From the NCBI RefSeq assembly GCF_001975705.1, contig NZ_CP015093.1, positions 1,488,001 to 1,552,000 of the forward strand: a DNA stretch of 64,000 bases, in the 5' to 3' direction. The notes below the pieces were generated by a model that was given only the letters and a program-made list of their open reading frames with translations, was not told the DNA's origin and ran no database searches. The first letter of the stretch is position 1. Each line of letters starts with the position of its first letter. The DNA is from Salipiger abyssi. Lineage in GTDB: Bacteria; Pseudomonadota; Alphaproteobacteria; Rhodobacterales; Rhodobacteraceae. Shown here piece by piece: positions 61,646 through 64,000 of this stretch. The translations under genes were made by a program, and so were the position numbers.

Positions 61646-63519
61646 TGCGCGGCCTCCAGCTCGGTTTCCGGAAAGAGGCAGCGCAGCTTGCGCGGCCCGT
61701 GCGCCTCCAGCGCGATCTCGCCCTGACGGCAGGCCTCCGTCGCCTTGTCGCAGCGCGGGGCAAAGGCACAGCCCGGCGGCAGGTCGTTCACCGCCGGTGG
61801 CAGGCCGGGAATGGCGTGCAGCTCGCGCTTGCCCTCGCCCAGCTCCGGCACACAGGCGATGAGCCGCCGCGTATAGGGATGCGCCGGCGCGTCGAGCACC
61901 ATCTGCGTCGGGCCTTCTTCGACGATGCGGCCCGCATACATCACCGCCACCCGGTCGCAGAGCTGCGCCACCACGCCGAAATCATGGGTGATGAAGACGA
62001 TGGCCAGCCCCTTTTCCCGCCGCAGCGTATCGAGCAGCGACAGGATCTGCGCCTGCACGGTCACGTCGAGCGCGGTGGTCGGCTCGTCGGCGATGATCAC
62101 CTCCGGATCGTTGGCAAGCGCCATGGCGATGCCCACCCGCTGGCGCATGCCGCCCGACATCTCGTGCGGGTAATTCTCCAGCCGGCTCTCGGCATTGGGG
62201 ATGCGCACATCCTTCAGGAGCCCCAGCGCCTTGGCCCGTGCCTCCTTGTCCGAGACGTGGTGATGCACCCGGATCGCCTCCACGAGCTGATCGCCGACCT
62301 TGTAGAGCGGGTGCAGCGTCGCCAGCGGATCCTGGAAGATATAAGCCACCTCTCGGCCCCTCAGCGAGCGCAGCCGCTCATAAGGCGCGCCGACCAGATC
62401 CTCGCCCTTGTAATGCACCGCCCCGCCGGTGATCATGCCGGGCGGCGAGGCCACCAGCCCCATTACGCTCAGCGCTGTCACCGATTTGCCAGACCCGCTC
62501 TCGCCGATGATGCCGAGGCATTCGCCGGGCTTCACCCCCCAGCTCACCCCGCCCACGGCGCGATAGATGCGGTCCTTCACATGGAACTGCGTTTCCAGCC
62601 CGCGCAGGTTCAGCACATTCTCGCCCTCAGGCTCCGGCACCGGCCCCTTGCGCCGCACCGTCGTGGCCGCCATCGGCCGGGTCAGCGCGCCCGAGCGCAG
62701 GCGCGGATCGAGCGCGTCGCGCACCCCGTCGCCCAGCAGGTTGATCGCCATGACGATGATCAGGATCATCACACCGGGCACCACCGAGGTATGCGGATTG
62801 GTGATCAGCGCCGAGCGCGCCTCGCCCAGCATCGAGCCCAGATCCGCCTGCGGCGGCTGCGAGCCAAGCCCCAGGAAGGACAGCCCGGCGGTTTCGAGGA
62901 TCATCCAGCCCACGGTGGTGGACATGGCGATCACGATGACCGGGATCACATTGGGCAGCACTTCGCTGACGATGATCCGCGCATCGCCCATGCCCGCCAG
63001 CTTCGCCGCATCGACAAATTCCTTATGCGCGATGCCCACGGTGATGCCCCGGATATTGCGCGCAAAGAACGGGATATTGACGGCGGCCACCGCAATCAGC
63101 GCATTGAGCAGCCCCGGCCCCAGCGCCGCGACAATGGCCAGCGCCAGCAGGATATAGGGAAAGGCCATGAGCATATCGACGCCGCGCATGATCAGATTGT
63201 CCACCCGCCCGCCGTAATAGCCCGCGATGATCCCCACGGCGGCCCCCAGCACGGCGGCAATCACCGCTGCGGCGAACCCCACCGCGAGGCTCAGCCGCGT
63301 GCCCCACAGGAGCCGCGACAGCAGATCGCGCCCCAGATGGTCGGTGCCCAGCAGCGCGCCCTCGGAAAACGGTTTCAGGAAGCGGTTGCCGGTATTGGTC
63401 ACATCCGGATCGGCCAGCGGCAAAAGCGGCGTGACCAGCGCCAGCAGCACAACCAGGGCCATGACGATCAGCCCGGCCAGCGCCAGACGGTTGCGGGCGA
63501 GAAGCGAGAGAAAGCTCAT
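61642..63519 (-). CDS. Fused DppC permease and DppD ATPase
   Basis: One 625-residue polypeptide carries two transporter parts. Residues 1-285 are a DppC-type permease (six helices, N-terminal [20 protein letters not shown], coupling motif region [17 protein letters not shown]). From about 300 comes a DppD-type ATPase with [44 protein letters not shown] and the C-terminal [15 protein letters not shown]. The frame is continuous across the junction near 62640, with a linker rich in Pro, Glu and Arg. GAGGA precedes the ATG, which overlaps the stop of the permease gene. Confidence 0.92.
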   Translation of the reverse strand: MSFLSLLARNRLALAGLIVMALVVLLALVTPLLPLADPDVTNTGNRFLKPFSEGALLGTDHLGRDLLSRLLWGTRLSLAVGFAAAVIAAVLGAAVGIIAGYYGGRVDNLIMRGVDMLMAFPYILLALAIVAALGPGLLNALIAVAAVNIPFFARNIRGITVGIAHKEFVDAAKLAGMGDARIIVSEVLPNVIPVIVIAMSTTVGWMILETAGLSFLGLGSQPPQADLGSMLGEARSALITNPHTSVVPGVMILIIVMAINLLGDGVRDALDPRLRSGALTRPMAATTVRRKGPVPEPEGENVLNLRGLETQFHVKDRIYRAVGGVSWGVKPGECLGIIGESGSGKSVTALSVMGLVASPPGMITGGAVHYKGEDLVGAPYERLRSLRGREVAYIFQDPLATLHPLYKVGDQLVEAIRVHHHVSDKEARAKALGLLKDVRIPNAESRLENYPHEMSGGMRQRVGIAMALANDPEVIIADEPTTALDVTVQAQILSLLDTLRREKGLAIVFITHDFGVVAQLCDRVAVMYAGRIVEEGPTQMVLDAPAHPYTRRLIACVPELGEGKRELHAIPGLPPAVNDLPPGCAFAPRCDKATEACRQGEIALEAHGPRKLRCLFPETELEAAQ

Positions 63520-64000
63520 GTCTTGATCCTCGGGTCCAGCAGGCTCTGCGCCACGTCCACGACGATGTTGAAGAGCACGTAGCAGGCCGCGACAAAGACC
63601 ACGCCGCCCTGCACCAGCAGGATGTCGCGCTTGAGGATCGCATCCACCAGCATCCGCCCCACGCCGGGCCACTGGAACACCATCTCGATATAGACCGCGC
63701 CCGACAGCACAAAGCCCGCCTGAATGCCCAGCACCGGGATGATGCTCACCATGGCGGCGCGCAGCGCGTGGCGCCAGATCACCCCGCGCTCGGGCACGCC
63801 CTTGGCCCGCGCGGTGCGGATATAGTCCTGCCGCAGCACCTCCAGCATGGCCGAGCGCGACAGCCGCGCCACCACGCCGGTCGCCACCACCGCCAGCGCC
63901 AGCGCCGGCATCAACAGGTGATCCAGCAGCACCAGCAGGTTACGGTCGCCATAGATCGGCCACATGCCCGAGGCGGGAAACCAGCGCAGCTGCACCGCAA
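63516..64000 (-). CDS. dppB: DppB-type permease (5' end outside window)
   Basis: The visible 161 C-terminal residues contain membrane helices, the coupling motif EVLRQDYIRTARAKGVPERG and the end VVDVAQSLLDPRIK, typical of DppB/OppB permeases. The N-terminus lies beyond the right edge. The stop overlaps the DppC-DppD fusion start as ATGA. The substrate-binding protein is not in the window and presumably lies further to the right. Confidence 0.92.
   Translation of the reverse strand, partial: AVQLRWFPASGMWPIYGDRNLLVLLDHLLMPALALAVVATGVVARLSRSAMLEVLRQDYIRTARAKGVPERGVIWRHALRAAMVSIIPVLGIQAGFVLSGAVYIEMVFQWPGVGRMLVDAILKRDILLVQGGVVFVAACYVLFNIVVDVAQSLLDPRIKT

Overview
The window reads as chromosomal DNA of a high-GC alphaproteobacterium, most likely a marine Rhodobacteraceae (Roseobacter-group) organism. 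The evidence is the gene content (DUF2794, DUF1523, soeABC-type sulfite dehydrogenase, glcDEF, creatinase, an AT-poor genome with ATGA/GTGA start-stop overlaps) and short intergenic repeats of the kind common in that family. This placement is inferred from content only. No tRNA, rRNA, CRISPR array, insertion sequence or integrase was seen.

Left part (1-24.6 kb), mostly metabolism. In order: a truncated secreted-type metallophosphatase with a CHRD domain; DUF2794; a ureohydrolase; two small membrane proteins (DUF599 and HemJ-like); a glycolate oxidase operon glcD-glcE-small membrane protein-glcF with a candidate operator; two tandem trypsin-like proteases, the second apparently starting at CTG; an hsp20 gene with a sigma-32-like promoter; a phytase-esterase-like secreted protein; an alpha/beta hydrolase; gabD; creatinase; several small envelope proteins; and a four-gene operon soeA-soeB-soeC-SnoaL-like protein for cytoplasmic sulfite oxidation.

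Centre (24.7-43.8 kb), a surface polysaccharide locus. It holds a polymerase/ligase-type membrane protein, several GT4 and GT2 glycosyltransferases, an acyltransferase with an SGNH domain, a GMC oxidoreductase, an SDR, a WecG-type transferase, Gfo/Idh/MocA and epimerase enzymes (two of them fused), a CpsD-like tyrosine kinase with a long coiled-coil N-terminus, and a Wzz-type chain-length protein facing it. The locus resumes at 57.1-60.7 kb with a flippase and two more glycosyltransferases.

Between the two halves of the polysaccharide locus (44.05-56.9 kb) lies a compact minus-strand hybrid NRPS-PKS operon. In transcription order it encodes a KS-AT-KR-DH-carrier-TE polyketide synthase, a WbbL-like glycosyltransferase, a single-module NRPS (formyltransferase, degenerate condensation-like segment, adenylation domain interrupted by a luciferase-like monooxygenase, carrier), and an Sfp/EntD-type phosphopantetheinyl transferase that can activate both carriers. 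This is the most unusual content of the window. The set is self-contained enough to make a small N-formylated, oxidised, ketide-extended amino acid, possibly glycosylated, and its position suggests a link with the surface glycan.

Right edge (60.7-64 kb): a dipeptide/oligopeptide ABC importer on the minus strand, with a truncated DppB, a natural DppC-DppD fusion, and DppF.
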